A stretch of 64,000 nucleotides of DNA from Arthrobacter sp. PM3 (GCF_003352915.1 NZ_CP022314.1:3446020-3510019), one strand, 5' to 3'; positions 34,789 through 43,960 are shown, numbered from the stretch's first letter. Notes: generated from the letters alone by a model not told the origin. Numbers and translations are program-made.

Positions 34789-36060
34789 TCATGGTGTGGC
34801 CGGGACTTCCGGGCGCCCGACGGGCCGTTCGTCCGGCACGGAGAGGCAAGACAGTGCGGCAACGACGTGGGCCTGGACGCCTATGGACAGGGTCGGGTCG
34901 ATCACGGGGGCGAAAAACGGGGAGTGGTTCGCCGGGATATCCCGGGCGACTGTTCCCTTCACGGCCGCGGCCCGGTAGGTGTCGGGGTCCACGCCGCCGA
35001 GGAGCCAGAATGTGTAGGGAATACCGAAGGCGTCCGGAATGCGGCTGAAGTCCTCGGACGCGGTCTGCCGCTCGGCGGCGTGCACCGCGTCTGCCCCGAA
35101 GCGGGCGGTAAAGGCAGCCCGCACCCGTGCTGTCACGGCCCCGTCGTTGCTCGTCAGGGGGAACTGATCGTAGTACTCGAACTCAGGTTCCCGGGGTGAT
35201 CCGGCCGTGGTGCACTCGCCCTTGACGATCCGCTCAATCGCGGCGAGCACGCCGGCCCGGACCTGGTTGTCGTACGTGCGGATGTTCAGCAGGAGCGTGG
35301 CGCTGTCCGGGATGATGTTCGATTTCGTTCCCGCGTTGAGCGCTCCTACGGTGACGACGGCGAAGTCGCCGGGCTTCGTCTCGCGCGAGACGATCGACTG
35401 CAGCCTGAGCACGATCGAGGCGGCCAGCACCACGGGGTCCACGGCCATGTGAGGCATCGAGCCGTGCGCGCCTTTCCCGTACACCGTGACCTTGAGCGAG
35501 TCCCCGGCCGAGAGGACCGGCCCGGCCGCGGTGGCCAGTGTTCCCGCAGCGAACGGCATGACGTGCTGGGCGAGCGCGACGTCGGGTCGTGGCACTTTGG
35601 CGACGAGACCGTCGTCGAGCATAGCCCTGGACCCGGCACCGACCTCTTCGGCCGGCTGAAACAGGGCGATGTAGGTGCCGGACCAGGCATCGCGGCCGTC
35701 CGCCATCAGCTTGGCGGCTCCGAGCAGCGTGCTGACGTGAACGTCGTGCCCGCACGCATGCATGACGCCGTCTATGGTCGAGGAATAGGGCACCCCGGTG
35801 GCCTCGGTGACCGGAAGCGCGTCCATGTCGGCACGGGCCAGCACAGTGGGGCCTTCTCCGTTCTCAAAGACGCCGACGACGCCGGTGCCGCCGATCCTGG
35901 TTACCGAATAGCCGAAGGCGGTGAGTTTCTCCTCGACGCGGTAGGAAGTTCGATGCTCTTCGAGGCTCAATTCGGGGTGCCGGTGCAACTCGGTGTAGGT
36001 TTCCCGGACCCAGCCGAGCTCGGACTCGAGGGCCGCCAGGACGGTTTCAGGACTGTTCAT
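34789..36060 (-). CDS. M20 family amidohydrolase (HipO/aminoacylase-like)
   Basis: 423 residues. Motifs: ELHRHPELSLEEHRT, MHACGHDVHVSTLLG, LFQPAEEVGAGSRAML (Glu ligands) and ASEDFSRI with PANHSPFF near the end. These place it with hippurate hydrolase and N-acyl amino acid amidohydrolases, which remove acyl groups from N-acyl amino acids using two metal ions. ATG at 36060 has GGGAG upstream. No catabolic partners adjacent. Confidence 0.88.
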   Translation of the reverse strand: MNSPETVLAALESELGWVRETYTELHRHPELSLEEHRTSYRVEEKLTAFGYSVTRIGGTGVVGVFENGEGPTVLARADMDALPVTEATGVPYSSTIDGVMHACGHDVHVSTLLGAAKLMADGRDAWSGTYIALFQPAEEVGAGSRAMLDDGLVAKVPRPDVALAQHVMPFAAGTLATAAGPVLSAGDSLKVTVYGKGAHGSMPHMAVDPVVLAASIVLRLQSIVSRETKPGDFAVVTVGALNAGTKSNIIPDSATLLLNIRTYDNQVRAGVLAAIERIVKGECTTAGSPREPEFEYYDQFPLTSNDGAVTARVRAAFTARFGADAVHAAERQTASEDFSRIPDAFGIPYTFWLLGGVDPDTYRAAAVKGTVARDIPANHSPFFAPVIDPTLSIGVQAHVVAALSCLSVPDERPVGRPEVPATP

Positions 36061-36328
36061 GCGTGTCACGCTCCCGGAGTCCCGGCGCCCGGGCCAGCCG
36101 GGCGCAACTGACAGAACCCAGCATAGACCGGCACGCCGACGGGGAGCAGGGCTCTTCACTCAGGTGGCCGGAGGTATCGGCGCCCCGGTGGTGGCACCCG
36201 TCGGCTAGTCGGCCCCCTGCACGTTTCACCTTCCCCGGATGAGGTCCACGCTACGGTGCGGGACGAGAATGAGGGTACTCGCCCGTGGCAGGGCCGCCTG
36301 CCGCATCCATGTCGGAAAGGGGCCCCCA

Positions 36329-36775
36329 ATGTCGAGACCACATCGGATTTTTGCAGGATCAGTCGCAGCCGCTGCAGCCATGGCGCTGCTCACGGGCTGC
36401 GGCTCTCTCACCCCCAATAACACCGTCAGCAGCAACAGAGCGGAAAAGAATGTTTCGCAGGCCTGTGCTGCTGCCAGCGCCTTTGCCGCATCCCTGACCA
36501 ATTTCAAGCAAACCCTTAAGCCGGGGGCCACGGTGGGGCAGATCGATTCGGCGCGGGATCAGGTCGCGAAGTCGTACAACGACCTCGTGAAAGCGGGCCA
36601 GGACGTCGTCAAGGACGAAATGAACGCCGTCCAAGCTGCCGAGGACAAGTTCGACCGGGCCGTCAGGGCTGTTCCGAACGATGCCACCTTGAGCCAGGCG
36701 CTTACTTCGCTGCGGGACGAGGCAGCCAACGTCCAGGCCGCGGTCAGCGACCTCCAGACAGGGGCCAAGTGCTAA
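36329..36775 (+). CDS. Small secreted lipoprotein, unknown function
   Basis: 148 residues. Signal peptide RIFAGSVAAAAAMALLTGC with lipobox LLTGC (lipid-modified Cys near residue 23), then a helical domain rich in Ala, Asp, Lys with a likely coiled-coil (NDLVKAGQDVVKDEMNAVQA). Exported and membrane-anchored. ATG at 36329 preceded by GGAAAGGGG. Followed by a perfect terminator hairpin. Confidence 0.78.
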   Translation: MSRPHRIFAGSVAAAAAMALLTGCGSLTPNNTVSSNRAEKNVSQACAAASAFAASLTNFKQTLKPGATVGQIDSARDQVAKSYNDLVKAGQDVVKDEMNAVQAAEDKFDRAVRAVPNDATLSQALTSLRDEAANVQAAVSDLQTGAKC

Positions 36776-36780
36776 GCCCG

Positions 36781-36815
36781 GGATCCTCCGGCGGGTACTA
36801 CCCGCCGGAGGATCC
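36781..36815 (+). terminator. Perfect 15-bp terminator hairpin
   Basis: GGATCCTCCGGCGGG, loop TACTA, then the exact reverse complement at 36801-36815. It starts 5 bp after the lipoprotein stop. No T-run, but stem length and position make an intrinsic terminator very likely; it may serve both strands. Confidence 0.75.
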
Positions 36816-36826
36816 TCGGTAACGGC

Positions 36827-37080
36827 TTACTCGGCTCCTGGCGATGCGGTTTGCCAAATCAAGTCGCCGAGTTCGCGCAGCGTCTCGCCGGTGATCGCGT
36901 GCCCGCCTTGGTCCCGACGGGCGCGGGACGTCGCCGCAGAATCCGTCAGCAGATAGGCCCATGTGCGCTCCAGGAGCTCGGCTGGGATCACCCTGTCCTG
37001 ATCGCCCTGGGCAACGAAGACCCGAAGCCCGGCCAGGCGCGCCGGCGGTCAGCGACTCCGCGATGGGTCTTCCAGGTTTG
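36827..37080 (-). pseudogene. Alpha/beta hydrolase (carboxylesterase) C-terminal relic
   Basis: The minus strand reads LRVFVAQGDQDRVIP, then AELLERTWAYLLTD and ARRDQGGHAITGETLRELGD, ending in a stop at 36827. This is the last third of a phospholipase/carboxylesterase (catalytic Asp in GDQDRVIP and His in GGHAI). A frameshift lies near 37045 (IAESLTAG in another frame) and the nucleophile region is absent. Confidence 0.6.
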
Positions 37081-37128
37081 TTGAATCGTCAACAAAATTC
37101 GGAGGGGGTCTATTCCCGCCCGCAGCGC

Positions 37129-38841
37129 TCAGGGGCCGCGGCGGCCGGCCCACAGTGCATGCAGCAGCGGAGCCACCGATGCGATCATCAGCACGCTGCC
37201 GAGCACCGGGTCATCCGCCCGGACCAGGGAACCTGCGACGAGCAGGGCGCCAAATATGAGCGCCGAGCCCGCCCGCTGCACTGTGCGGTCCAGCCGTGCC
37301 ATCTGGCGTTCCAGGCGCGGATTGGCCGTGGCCAATGAACCGTCTTCGATTCGGGTCACGAGCCGGTCCAGGCGTTTTGGCAGGCGCAGCGCGACCCCGG
37401 CGGTGTCGAGCGCCTGCTGGGCCGCGTCCTGCACAATGTTGCCACGCTCGTCGCGCAGCAGCCGCGCCGCATAGGGCTCGATCGCGTCCCACAGATTGAA
37501 CCGGGCATCCAGTGCGCTGCACACCCCCGAGGTCAGGGACATCGCGCGGATGATGAGCAGGAAATTCTCCGGCAGCTGGAACGGCAGTGAGCGAACCAGA
37601 TCCCCGAACTCCACCGCAAAATCAACGAACTCGCGTGGGTCGACCTCGCGAAGCTCGGCGAAGCCCATCCCGCCAAACCGGGCGAACAGGTGCGTCATCG
37701 CCCGCTCGAGTTCGGCCCTGTCCGCCGACGGCGCCAGCACACCCACGTCGCTGATCGCGCTCACCAGACCCTTGCCGTCACGGGCGGCGGCCGCGATCAG
37801 CAGCTTCCGCAGGCCGCGGCGGGTGCTGGGCGGCACCTCGCCCATCATGCCGAAGTCGATAAACGTCAGCTTCCACGGGCGCCCGCCGGCTGAGTCGGTA
37901 ACCGGGGTGACGAAGATGTTGCCGGGGTGCGGATCGGCATGGAAGAAACCGCTAGTGAACAATTGCTCGAACATGACCGAGGCGAAAACCGGGGCCACCC
38001 GCGTGGGATCGATGCCCGCCGCCTGAAGGGCCTCCGCGTCCGTAATCTTGATTGCCGTCACGTCTTCGAGGATCAGTACGCGGCGGGTACTCCACTCCCA
38101 CGCGACCTCGGGCACCTCCACCCGGCGGTCGTCGGCGAAGTCAGCCGCGAACCGCTCTGCATTCGCGGCCTCACGAAGGTAATCGATCTCCTCAAGGCTG
38201 GTTTGCGCAAACTCCTCGACCAGGGCGGGCATGTCCGCTCGGCTGGACACCACACGGAAGCGGCTGAGCCAGCCGCCCACTTTGCGCAGTGCCGCCAGGT
38301 CGACGTCGACAATTGCGTCGATGCCGGGACGTTGCACCTTCAACACCACGCTGCCGAGTCCGGCGTCGGCAGCGTTGGCGGGAAGCAGTTGGGCGCGGTG
38401 CGCCTGCCCGAGGGACGCGGCGGCGATCGGCGTCTCCTCGACAAAGGAGAAAATCTTCTCCAGCGGCGCACCCAGCTCCGCCTCGGCAAGTGCCCGGATG
38501 GCCGGGAACGCGACGGGTGGAACCTCGTCCTGCAACCCCTCAAGTTCCTTGGTGATCTCCGGCGGGAGCACATCGAGCCTGGATGACAGGAACTGACCGA
38601 CCTTGATCATCAGGCCGCCCAGATCCACTGCGAGCGTGCGGAAGCGCTGCGCGAACCCCAGCATCCTTTTGGCCCGGTTGCGCTCGGCAATCCTGCCCAA
38701 TCCGATGCGGGGGAGGAACAGCTCAAACCACCAGGTCCTGGCAAGGTGCCATGCCGCGAAACGCAGGATGCGTCGGTACCGGGCGCGGGCGTCCCCGGCG
38801 CCGGGTACCGGGTCCGCCCGGCTCCGACGGTCCGACGTCAC
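37129..38841 (-). CDS. ABC1/UbiB (AarF) family kinase-like protein
   Basis: 570 residues. Contains the KxGQ-type motif GLMIKVGQFLSSRLDVLPPE, AAASLGQAHRAQ (Ala-rich loop), FHADPHPGNIFV and LTFIDFGMMGE (DFG), the ABC1 atypical kinase core, and a C-terminal hydrophobic segment. These proteins influence quinone or lipid metabolism at the membrane. GTG at 38841 lies 3 bp after the PadR stop, so the two form an operon. Confidence 0.88.
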   Translation of the reverse strand: MTSDRRSRADPVPGAGDARARYRRILRFAAWHLARTWWFELFLPRIGLGRIAERNRAKRMLGFAQRFRTLAVDLGGLMIKVGQFLSSRLDVLPPEITKELEGLQDEVPPVAFPAIRALAEAELGAPLEKIFSFVEETPIAAASLGQAHRAQLLPANAADAGLGSVVLKVQRPGIDAIVDVDLAALRKVGGWLSRFRVVSSRADMPALVEEFAQTSLEEIDYLREAANAERFAADFADDRRVEVPEVAWEWSTRRVLILEDVTAIKITDAEALQAAGIDPTRVAPVFASVMFEQLFTSGFFHADPHPGNIFVTPVTDSAGGRPWKLTFIDFGMMGEVPPSTRRGLRKLLIAAAARDGKGLVSAISDVGVLAPSADRAELERAMTHLFARFGGMGFAELREVDPREFVDFAVEFGDLVRSLPFQLPENFLLIIRAMSLTSGVCSALDARFNLWDAIEPYAARLLRDERGNIVQDAAQQALDTAGVALRLPKRLDRLVTRIEDGSLATANPRLERQMARLDRTVQRAGSALIFGALLVAGSLVRADDPVLGSVLMIASVAPLLHALWAGRRGP

Positions 38842-38844
38842 CCC

Positions 38845-39375
38845 TCAGTCCTGGGCGAGGATCGAATACAGCCGACGGCGTGCGTCGTTCAGCACCGCCA
38901 CGGCTTGCTGGACCTGCTCCGGTGTTCCCGTGCGACCGACCTGGGACGCGGCCTGCGCGAGCTCGATTCCGGCCTTGGGCAGTGCCGCGAATCCGGTGCC
39001 CGTCGCGTCCCACGGTGCCGGCTCATCGGCCTGCGCGACCTCCTCCCTGCCCGCCTCGGTCAGCGAGTAGATCTTGCGGCCGTTGGATTCCTCGGCAAGG
39101 ATGATGCCCTCATCGGCGAGCAGTTGAAGTGTCGGGTAGACGGACCCGGCGCTCGGCTTCCAGCTGCCATTGCTTCGCTCCTCGATCTCCCGGATGATCT
39201 GGTAGCCGTGCATCGGACGCTCCGCGAGCAGGGCCAGCACGGCGGACCGCACTTCGCCCCGCCCGGCGCGGGTGCCCGAGCGCTTTTCAAACCGGGACCG
39301 CAGGTCCTCAAGGGCCTGCCACATGCCGTCGATGTTGGGACCGCCAAATCCGCCGGCCGGGTATGAATTACGCAT
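38845..39375 (-). CDS. PadR family transcriptional regulator
   Basis: 176 residues. Winged HTH in residues 40-110: VRSAVLALLAERPMHGYQII, then SAGSVYPTLQLLADEGII and KIYSLTEAGREE, followed by a helical C-terminal dimer domain. Starts with AGGAG before the ATG. First gene of the PadR-ABC1 operon; probably autoregulates through the repeats just upstream. Confidence 0.9.
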   Translation of the reverse strand: MRNSYPAGGFGGPNIDGMWQALEDLRSRFEKRSGTRAGRGEVRSAVLALLAERPMHGYQIIREIEERSNGSWKPSAGSVYPTLQLLADEGIILAEESNGRKIYSLTEAGREEVAQADEPAPWDATGTGFAALPKAGIELAQAASQVGRTGTPEQVQQAVAVLNDARRRLYSILAQD

Positions 39376-39400
39376 GTTGCTCTCCTTATCGAATCGCGAA

Positions 39401-39426
39401 CGATACTCAACGATACGTACCGATAT
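39401..39426. promoter_or_regulatory. Phased CGATAY repeats upstream of padR-like gene
   Basis: CGATAC at 39401 and 39411 and CGATAT at 39421, exactly 10 bp apart, 26-51 bp upstream of the PadR start. The middle of the set, CGATACGTACCG, is almost a palindrome. One-helical-turn phasing is what a dimeric repressor such as PadR would use. Confidence 0.5.
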
Positions 39427-39524
39427 ACGAAAAAAACCAGCAGTCTGGCGGGCCGCCGGCCTCCTTCAGCCGCTGATCACCGTTTCGTCACCCGGTCACC
39501 GAAGTTGGGTGGTTTGATTGGTCA

Positions 39525-40277
39525 GTGCTCCGTCTAAAACGCCTTGTGGTTTTCACCCTGTTCGCGGTTTGTGCCATCACCGCATTCTCGTTCTGGGTCA
39601 TCCGGCAGCCCGGCGCAGACACCCACGGTGTCCTTTCCGCGCCGCCACAGGCGGGGGCGAAGCTTGAAATGCTGTCCGCCGGCATCACCAGTGCCGTGAA
39701 CGTCACCCCGAGCCCGGATGCCCAGTGGCTGATCGGTGCTGCCGCGGAGACCGGAATCCCCGCCCGCGCCCTCCGGGCCTACGTTGCTGCGGCCGTCACG
39801 GCCAACGAGTCCGCTCCGGCCTGCGGGATTGGCTGGAATACAGTGGCGGCCGTCGGCTTCGTCGAATCAGGGCACGGCACGTACGGTGGCGGCAGCCTCA
39901 ATACGGCGGGGCAGGCGAGCGGCCCCATTGTGGGCCCCAGCCTCAACGGCGCCGGGTTCGCCGCCATCGCGGATACCGACGCCGGTGCCCTGGACGGCGA
40001 CGCCCGCTGGGACCACGCCGTCGGACCCATGCAGTTCATTCCCTCCACCTGGCAACTTGCGGGGCGGGACGGAAACGGGGACGGCGTAGCCGACCCGTTC
40101 AATATCGACGACGCCGCCCTCAGCGCGGCGACATATCTGTGCGGCCACGGCCGCGACCTCACGACCGCGCAGGGCTGGACCGACGCCATCTACTCCTACA
40201 ACCAGTCCGACCCCTACATTCGACAGGTGCGGGCCCAGGCGACCGCCTACGCCGCGAAGGCGGGCACCGCCGGGTAA
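39525..40277 (+). CDS. Lytic transglycosylase domain protein
   Basis: 250 residues. N-terminal signal/anchor (VVFTLFAVCAITAFSFWVI), then an SLT-like domain with AAVGFVESGHGTYGGG (catalytic Glu), HAVGPMQFIPSTWQLAGRDG and LSAATYLCGHGRDL. Cleaves peptidoglycan glycan strands outside the membrane. GTG start at 39525. Divergent from PadR and convergent with the MBL gene. Confidence 0.85.
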   Translation: MLRLKRLVVFTLFAVCAITAFSFWVIRQPGADTHGVLSAPPQAGAKLEMLSAGITSAVNVTPSPDAQWLIGAAAETGIPARALRAYVAAAVTANESAPACGIGWNTVAAVGFVESGHGTYGGGSLNTAGQASGPIVGPSLNGAGFAAIADTDAGALDGDARWDHAVGPMQFIPSTWQLAGRDGNGDGVADPFNIDDAALSAATYLCGHGRDLTTAQGWTDAIYSYNQSDPYIRQVRAQATAYAAKAGTAG

Positions 40278-40293
40278 CCTCGGATGGAGGCGG

Positions 40294-41106
40294 CTAGGTC
40301 AAGTGGTCGAAGTCCCCTCGCGTCCATGCCGCGTGGCGCTGGGCGGAATCGTGCAGAACGGCCCTGGCTCCGGACGCGATGACATTATTGAAGTTGCCGT
40401 AGATCCGATCGAACTCCAGCTCACCCAGCTGCCTGGCGATCCGCAGCGCCACCGCGCCGGATAGCGGCAAACGGTTCGGGTAGCTGCGCATGAAGGCGAT
40501 GGAACGGCGGTCTGGATTCGGAAAGACGCTGTCACCTGTCAACAGCACTCCGTTGCCGGCCGCTCCTGGAACCCAGTGGGCCACCGCGCTGCCCGGAAAG
40601 TGCCCCCCGGTCTGGTGCAGTGTCAGCCCTTCGGCGATAGTCCGACTGCCGGACCAGTAGTCGATGGCCGGATCGTTGCGTCCCAGCCATGTCCGGTCTG
40701 CCTCGGCCACAAGGACAGGGACACCGCCCAGCCGACGCGACCACTCGACCTGCACGCCAAACATGTGCGGGTGACTGGCGGCGATGGCCAGGACCGGGCC
40801 TCGCTCGAGGACTGCCGTCACAGCGCTGTCATCGACGTATCCGACCGGGTCCCAGAGCAGCGAACCCTCGCCCGTCACCACAAGCTGCGCCGTCTGGCCG
40901 ATCCCCACTTTCGGCGCAGTCGTGATCCCGATAAGTCCCGGTTCGTTCTCCTGCAGCAAGGCCCGGTGCCCCTGCTGCGCCAGCCCCTCCAGGGTGAGCC
41001 ACTGCTGGCCGTCTGCGGGCACGTACTGCCGCTCGTCGCAGCAGATCGGACAGACTTCCGGGACGGGTTCGTCGCGTTCGACGCCGCAGGTTGCGCAGAT
41101 CAGCAT
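40294..41106 (-). CDS. MBL-fold hydrolase with N-terminal zinc ribbon
   Basis: 270 residues. N-terminal CATCG...CPICC cysteines form a rubredoxin-like zinc site, then a metallo-beta-lactamase fold: IAASHPHMFGVQVEW in place of a classical HxHxDH, TGGHFPGSAVAHW, LLTGDSVFPN. The HxHxDH motif is reduced to SHPHMFG, so metal loading may be altered. Function unknown; the family is widespread but uncharacterised. Confidence 0.8.
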   Translation of the reverse strand: MLICATCGVERDEPVPEVCPICCDERQYVPADGQQWLTLEGLAQQGHRALLQENEPGLIGITTAPKVGIGQTAQLVVTGEGSLLWDPVGYVDDSAVTAVLERGPVLAIAASHPHMFGVQVEWSRRLGGVPVLVAEADRTWLGRNDPAIDYWSGSRTIAEGLTLHQTGGHFPGSAVAHWVPGAAGNGVLLTGDSVFPNPDRRSIAFMRSYPNRLPLSGAVALRIARQLGELEFDRIYGNFNNVIASGARAVLHDSAQRHAAWTRGDFDHLT

Positions 41107-41244
41107 GGTCGGCCCCCTCTCACCCTCTTGTGTCCTGCTCGCCTGTGTCTTTCATGGTCGGCTGCAGGCCGGCACTCCCAGACTATGGCAGACGGGAGTA
41201 CCAAGCCGGGACCCGGGGGCACCCAATGGTGGCATGATGGGCGC

Positions 41245-41835
41245 ATGAGCCGAGTCACGTGCGATCTGACCATCTCCCTCGACGGATTCGTCGCCGGTCC
41301 GAACCAAAGCCTGGAGGAGCCCTTGGGCGCGGGCGGAAAGAACTTGCACAGGTGGCAGTTCGAAGAGCCCGAAGCCAATGCAGCCGAGCGAGCGGGCATC
41401 CTCGCGGCGGGCGCCTACATCATGGGACGCAACATGTTCGCCGGTCCCGGGGCGTGGGCTGAGGAATGGCGGGGATGGTGGGGTGAGGAACCGCCCTATC
41501 ACGCGCCCGTATTCGTTCTCACCCATAGCCCGCGCCGGCCCCTGCTGATGCAGGGAGGCACCACGTTCAACTTCGTGAGCGATGGCATCGAATCGGCGCT
41601 GGCGCAGGCGCGCGAGGCCGCCGGCAGCAAGGACGTGGCGATCGCCGGCGGGGCGCAGACCGCCCGCCAATACCTGTCGGCGGGGCTGGTTGACGAGCTC
41701 CGGCTCCACATCGCGCCCGTGGTCCTGGGAGCGGGTGAGCGGCTGCTCGACGGCGTCGCGAACCTCAAGCTTGTGCCGACGGAAGTGGGCGGCACGCGCC
41801 TGGTCACGCACGTCCGGTATCAGGTAGTGCGCTGA
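41245..41835 (+). CDS. Dihydrofolate reductase family (RibD C-terminal-like) protein
   Basis: 196 residues. MSRVTCDLTISLDGFVAGPN opens the RibD_C/DHFR-like fold, then YIMGRNMFAGPG, VFVLTHSPRRPL, DVAIAGGAQTARQYLSAGLV and HIAPVVLGAG. These proteins bind NADPH; true substrate is usually unknown. ATG at 41245 fits the family start. Its 3' end overlaps the convergent gene by 16 bp. Confidence 0.87.
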   Translation: MSRVTCDLTISLDGFVAGPNQSLEEPLGAGGKNLHRWQFEEPEANAAERAGILAAGAYIMGRNMFAGPGAWAEEWRGWWGEEPPYHAPVFVLTHSPRRPLLMQGGTTFNFVSDGIESALAQAREAAGSKDVAIAGGAQTARQYLSAGLVDELRLHIAPVVLGAGERLLDGVANLKLVPTEVGGTRLVTHVRYQVVR

Positions 41836-42608
41836 CTGAATTCCACGAGCCGCGATTGCATCTCCCAGTACGGCGTCGCGCCGGGCACCTGCTTGCCGTC
41901 CCGCAGGGCAGTGGCCACGTTCACCGCCGCGTCAACGGCCGCGCGGTACGGCAGCGAGCCGGAACTGACCCGCCGGACCCCCAGCTCACCCAGCTCGGCA
42001 ACGGTCAATGACGGATGCGCCAGCACGTTGACCGGCAGCCCGATGCCGGCGGTGATCCTCCGGATGTCCTCCGGAACCACAAGTCCGGGGACAAAGATCC
42101 CGTCGGCTCCGGCGTCGGCGTAGACGCCCGCACGGAGCAGGACGGCATCGACGGTGGCTTGTTCGCCGAACCATATGTTGTCCACCCGGGCGTTGATGAA
42201 GATCTCCGGGCAGCGCCGCTTGACGGCGGCAACCTTGCCGGCAAAGGCTGATGGATCGACCAGGTGCCCGGCCGTGCTGTCCTCCAGGTTGATCCCGGCC
42301 ACGCCCAGGTTGGCCAGTTCGGCCACATGTTCTGCAACTTCGTCTGGGTCATCGGAGTAGCCGTCCTCGATGTCCACCGTGAGGTGGACCGGCAGCCGGC
42401 GCAGCTGCGCCACCAGCGCGGCGGTTGCGGCCTGGCTGGACCGGCCGCCGTCGGGCAGTCCGGCGCTTGCTGCAATGCCGAAGCTGGTGGTGCCGACGGC
42501 CGGGAATCCCGCCGCCGCAAAAGCCAACGCGGATCCGACGTCCCACGCATTGGGCAGCAGGAGTGGCTCCCTGGTGTGGTGAAGTTCCCGAAAAGTGGCC
42601 ATGCTCAT
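41820..42608 (-). CDS. Isocitrate lyase/PEP mutase family protein
   Basis: 262 residues. MSMATFRELHHTREPLLLPN, then WDVGSALAFAAAGFPAVGTTSF, TVDIEDGYSDDP, GINLEDSTAG and EIFINARVDNIW, the PEP mutase/2-methylisocitrate lyase barrel with its DxEDG metal site. The exact reaction (C-C or C-P bond cleavage of an oxo acid) is not predictable. ATG at 42608 overlaps the HhH-GPD stop by 4 bp, so the two are coupled. Confidence 0.87.
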   Translation of the reverse strand: MSMATFRELHHTREPLLLPNAWDVGSALAFAAAGFPAVGTTSFGIAASAGLPDGGRSSQAATAALVAQLRRLPVHLTVDIEDGYSDDPDEVAEHVAELANLGVAGINLEDSTAGHLVDPSAFAGKVAAVKRRCPEIFINARVDNIWFGEQATVDAVLLRAGVYADAGADGIFVPGLVVPEDIRRITAGIGLPVNVLAHPSLTVAELGELGVRRVSSGSLPYRAAVDAAVNVATALRDGKQVPGATPYWEMQSRLVEFSQRTT

Positions 42609-43180
42609 CCCTTCGCGGCTTTGGCGGCCTTCTTGGCAGCCTGCTTGCTGGCACGCACCTTTCCCAGCGACTCCGGGTCCACAATGTCGGCCACGGAAAG
42701 GTACGCGCCGTCCTGGCCGTACGGGCCGGCAGCCTCCCGCCAGCCTTCAGCCTGGAGTCCGCACTGCTTGCCGAGGAGGGCCAGGAAAATCTTCGACTTC
42801 TGCTCGCCGAAGCCGGGCAACCCCTTTAGCCTGCGGAGCACTTCCCTGCCGTCCGGGGCATCCTGCGTCCAGATGGCCGTTGCGTCCCCATTCCACTCCC
42901 GCTGGATGGTCTCCGCCAAGGCTTGAACGCGTCCGGCCATGGAGCTGGGGTAGCGGTGGACCGCCGGGCTTTGCCTGAAAATTTCCACGAACCCGGCGGG
43001 ATCGCAGCCAGCGATCGCGGCAGGGTCCATGGATCCCAGACGCGACCTGATCTTTTCCGGCCCCGAAAACGCCGACTCCATGGTCACCTGCTGGTCGAGC
43101 AACATGCCGGTGAGCAGCGCGAAGGCGTCATCGCTGAGCAGTTTGTCGGCGGCGGGGTCGCCGGTGATATGCAGTTCCAT
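42605..43180 (-). CDS. HhH-GPD type base excision DNA repair protein
   Basis: 191 residues. LLSDDAFALLTGMLLDQQVT begins the helical domain, and REVLRRLKGLPGFGEQKSKI is the helix-hairpin-helix followed by the GPD-loop region. DNA glycosylase of the Nth/MutY superfamily that removes damaged bases. A Lys/Ala-rich tail (RASKQAAKKAAKAAKG) may aid DNA contact. ATG at 43180 fits the domain. Upstream frame to 43381 is not supported. Confidence 0.82.
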   Translation of the reverse strand: MELHITGDPAADKLLSDDAFALLTGMLLDQQVTMESAFSGPEKIRSRLGSMDPAAIAGCDPAGFVEIFRQSPAVHRYPSSMAGRVQALAETIQREWNGDATAIWTQDAPDGREVLRRLKGLPGFGEQKSKIFLALLGKQCGLQAEGWREAAGPYGQDGAYLSVADIVDPESLGKVRASKQAAKKAAKAAKG

Positions 43181-43261
43181 GCGCCCATCCTGCCACCTGC
43201 ACCGGGCTCCGCGGGCGTAATCTACGACAGAAGGGTATCTTCCAATGCCAGGGAGCTCATC

Positions 43262-43585
43262 ATGGACAACGAATTCGCCGACGTCGTGGATCATGACGTC
43301 ACCACCATCACCTGCGTATGCGGCAATACCGTCGGCAACGAGGGATTGATACAGGCCAACTCCCAGGGCGTGCCCGTGCACCTGGGCCGGAGTTCTCCCG
43401 TGCCCGCGGGGCTGGCTCCGTGGCCCGAGGACGAGGATCTCTACACCCTGTGCCCCTCATGCGGCCGCGTCTACCATGACACGGTCATAGAAGAGACGGG
43501 GACCGCGCCTGTCGCCTTCCGTGTCGATGCCAGCGCCGGACCGATTGCAGAGGCGATCCGCGTCCACTGGGACCTCAGCAAATAA
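43262..43585 (+). CDS. Small cysteine-motif protein, unknown function
   Basis: 107 residues. CVCGN near residue 18 and LCPSCGRVYHD near 63 give four cysteines in C-X-C...C-X2-C form, suggesting a zinc-ribbon-like site. AGGGAG upstream of the ATG. No family recognised. Stands next to a DUF1876 gene. Confidence 0.65.
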   Translation: MDNEFADVVDHDVTTITCVCGNTVGNEGLIQANSQGVPVHLGRSSPVPAGLAPWPEDEDLYTLCPSCGRVYHDTVIEETGTAPVAFRVDASAGPIAEAIRVHWDLSK

Positions 43586-43693
43586 GAGACCGTTCCTGCC
43601 CTGAACAAGGCAAGTCACAGGGGCAATTTTTCGGTCCTTGACGCCTCCCGGCGAGCTTGGCATGGTGGAAATTGGATCGAGGAGGCGATCGCC

Positions 43694-43960
43694 ATGCAAG
43701 AAAAAAGCTGGTCGGTGAACATCGTCATCGACGAACATGAGAATCAAACGCGGGCCGTGGCGCGACTGAGTGCCGGGAACCGGGCCGAGTTGGAAGGCAG
43801 CGGCCTGGCCAGGCTGAATCCGGTGGACTCCGACGTCCCGGAGATCGGGGACGAACTGGCGACTGCACGCGCCCTGGCGGACCTGGCGCACCAGCTGATC
43901 GAAGTCACCGCGGCCGACATTGAAAAGATCACCAAGGAGCCTGCGCATCTGCGGCCTTAG
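43694..43960 (+). CDS. DUF1876 domain protein
   Basis: 88 residues. MQEKSWSVNIVIDEHENQTR, then AVARLSAGNRAELEGSGLAR and PEIGDELATARALADLAHQL, matching DUF1876 (Rv2632c type, a dsRBD-like fold found in dormancy/stress genes). GAGGAGG precedes the ATG. Function unknown; stress-related in mycobacteria. Confidence 0.87.
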   Translation: MQEKSWSVNIVIDEHENQTRAVARLSAGNRAELEGSGLARLNPVDSDVPEIGDELATARALADLAHQLIEVTAADIEKITKEPAHLRP

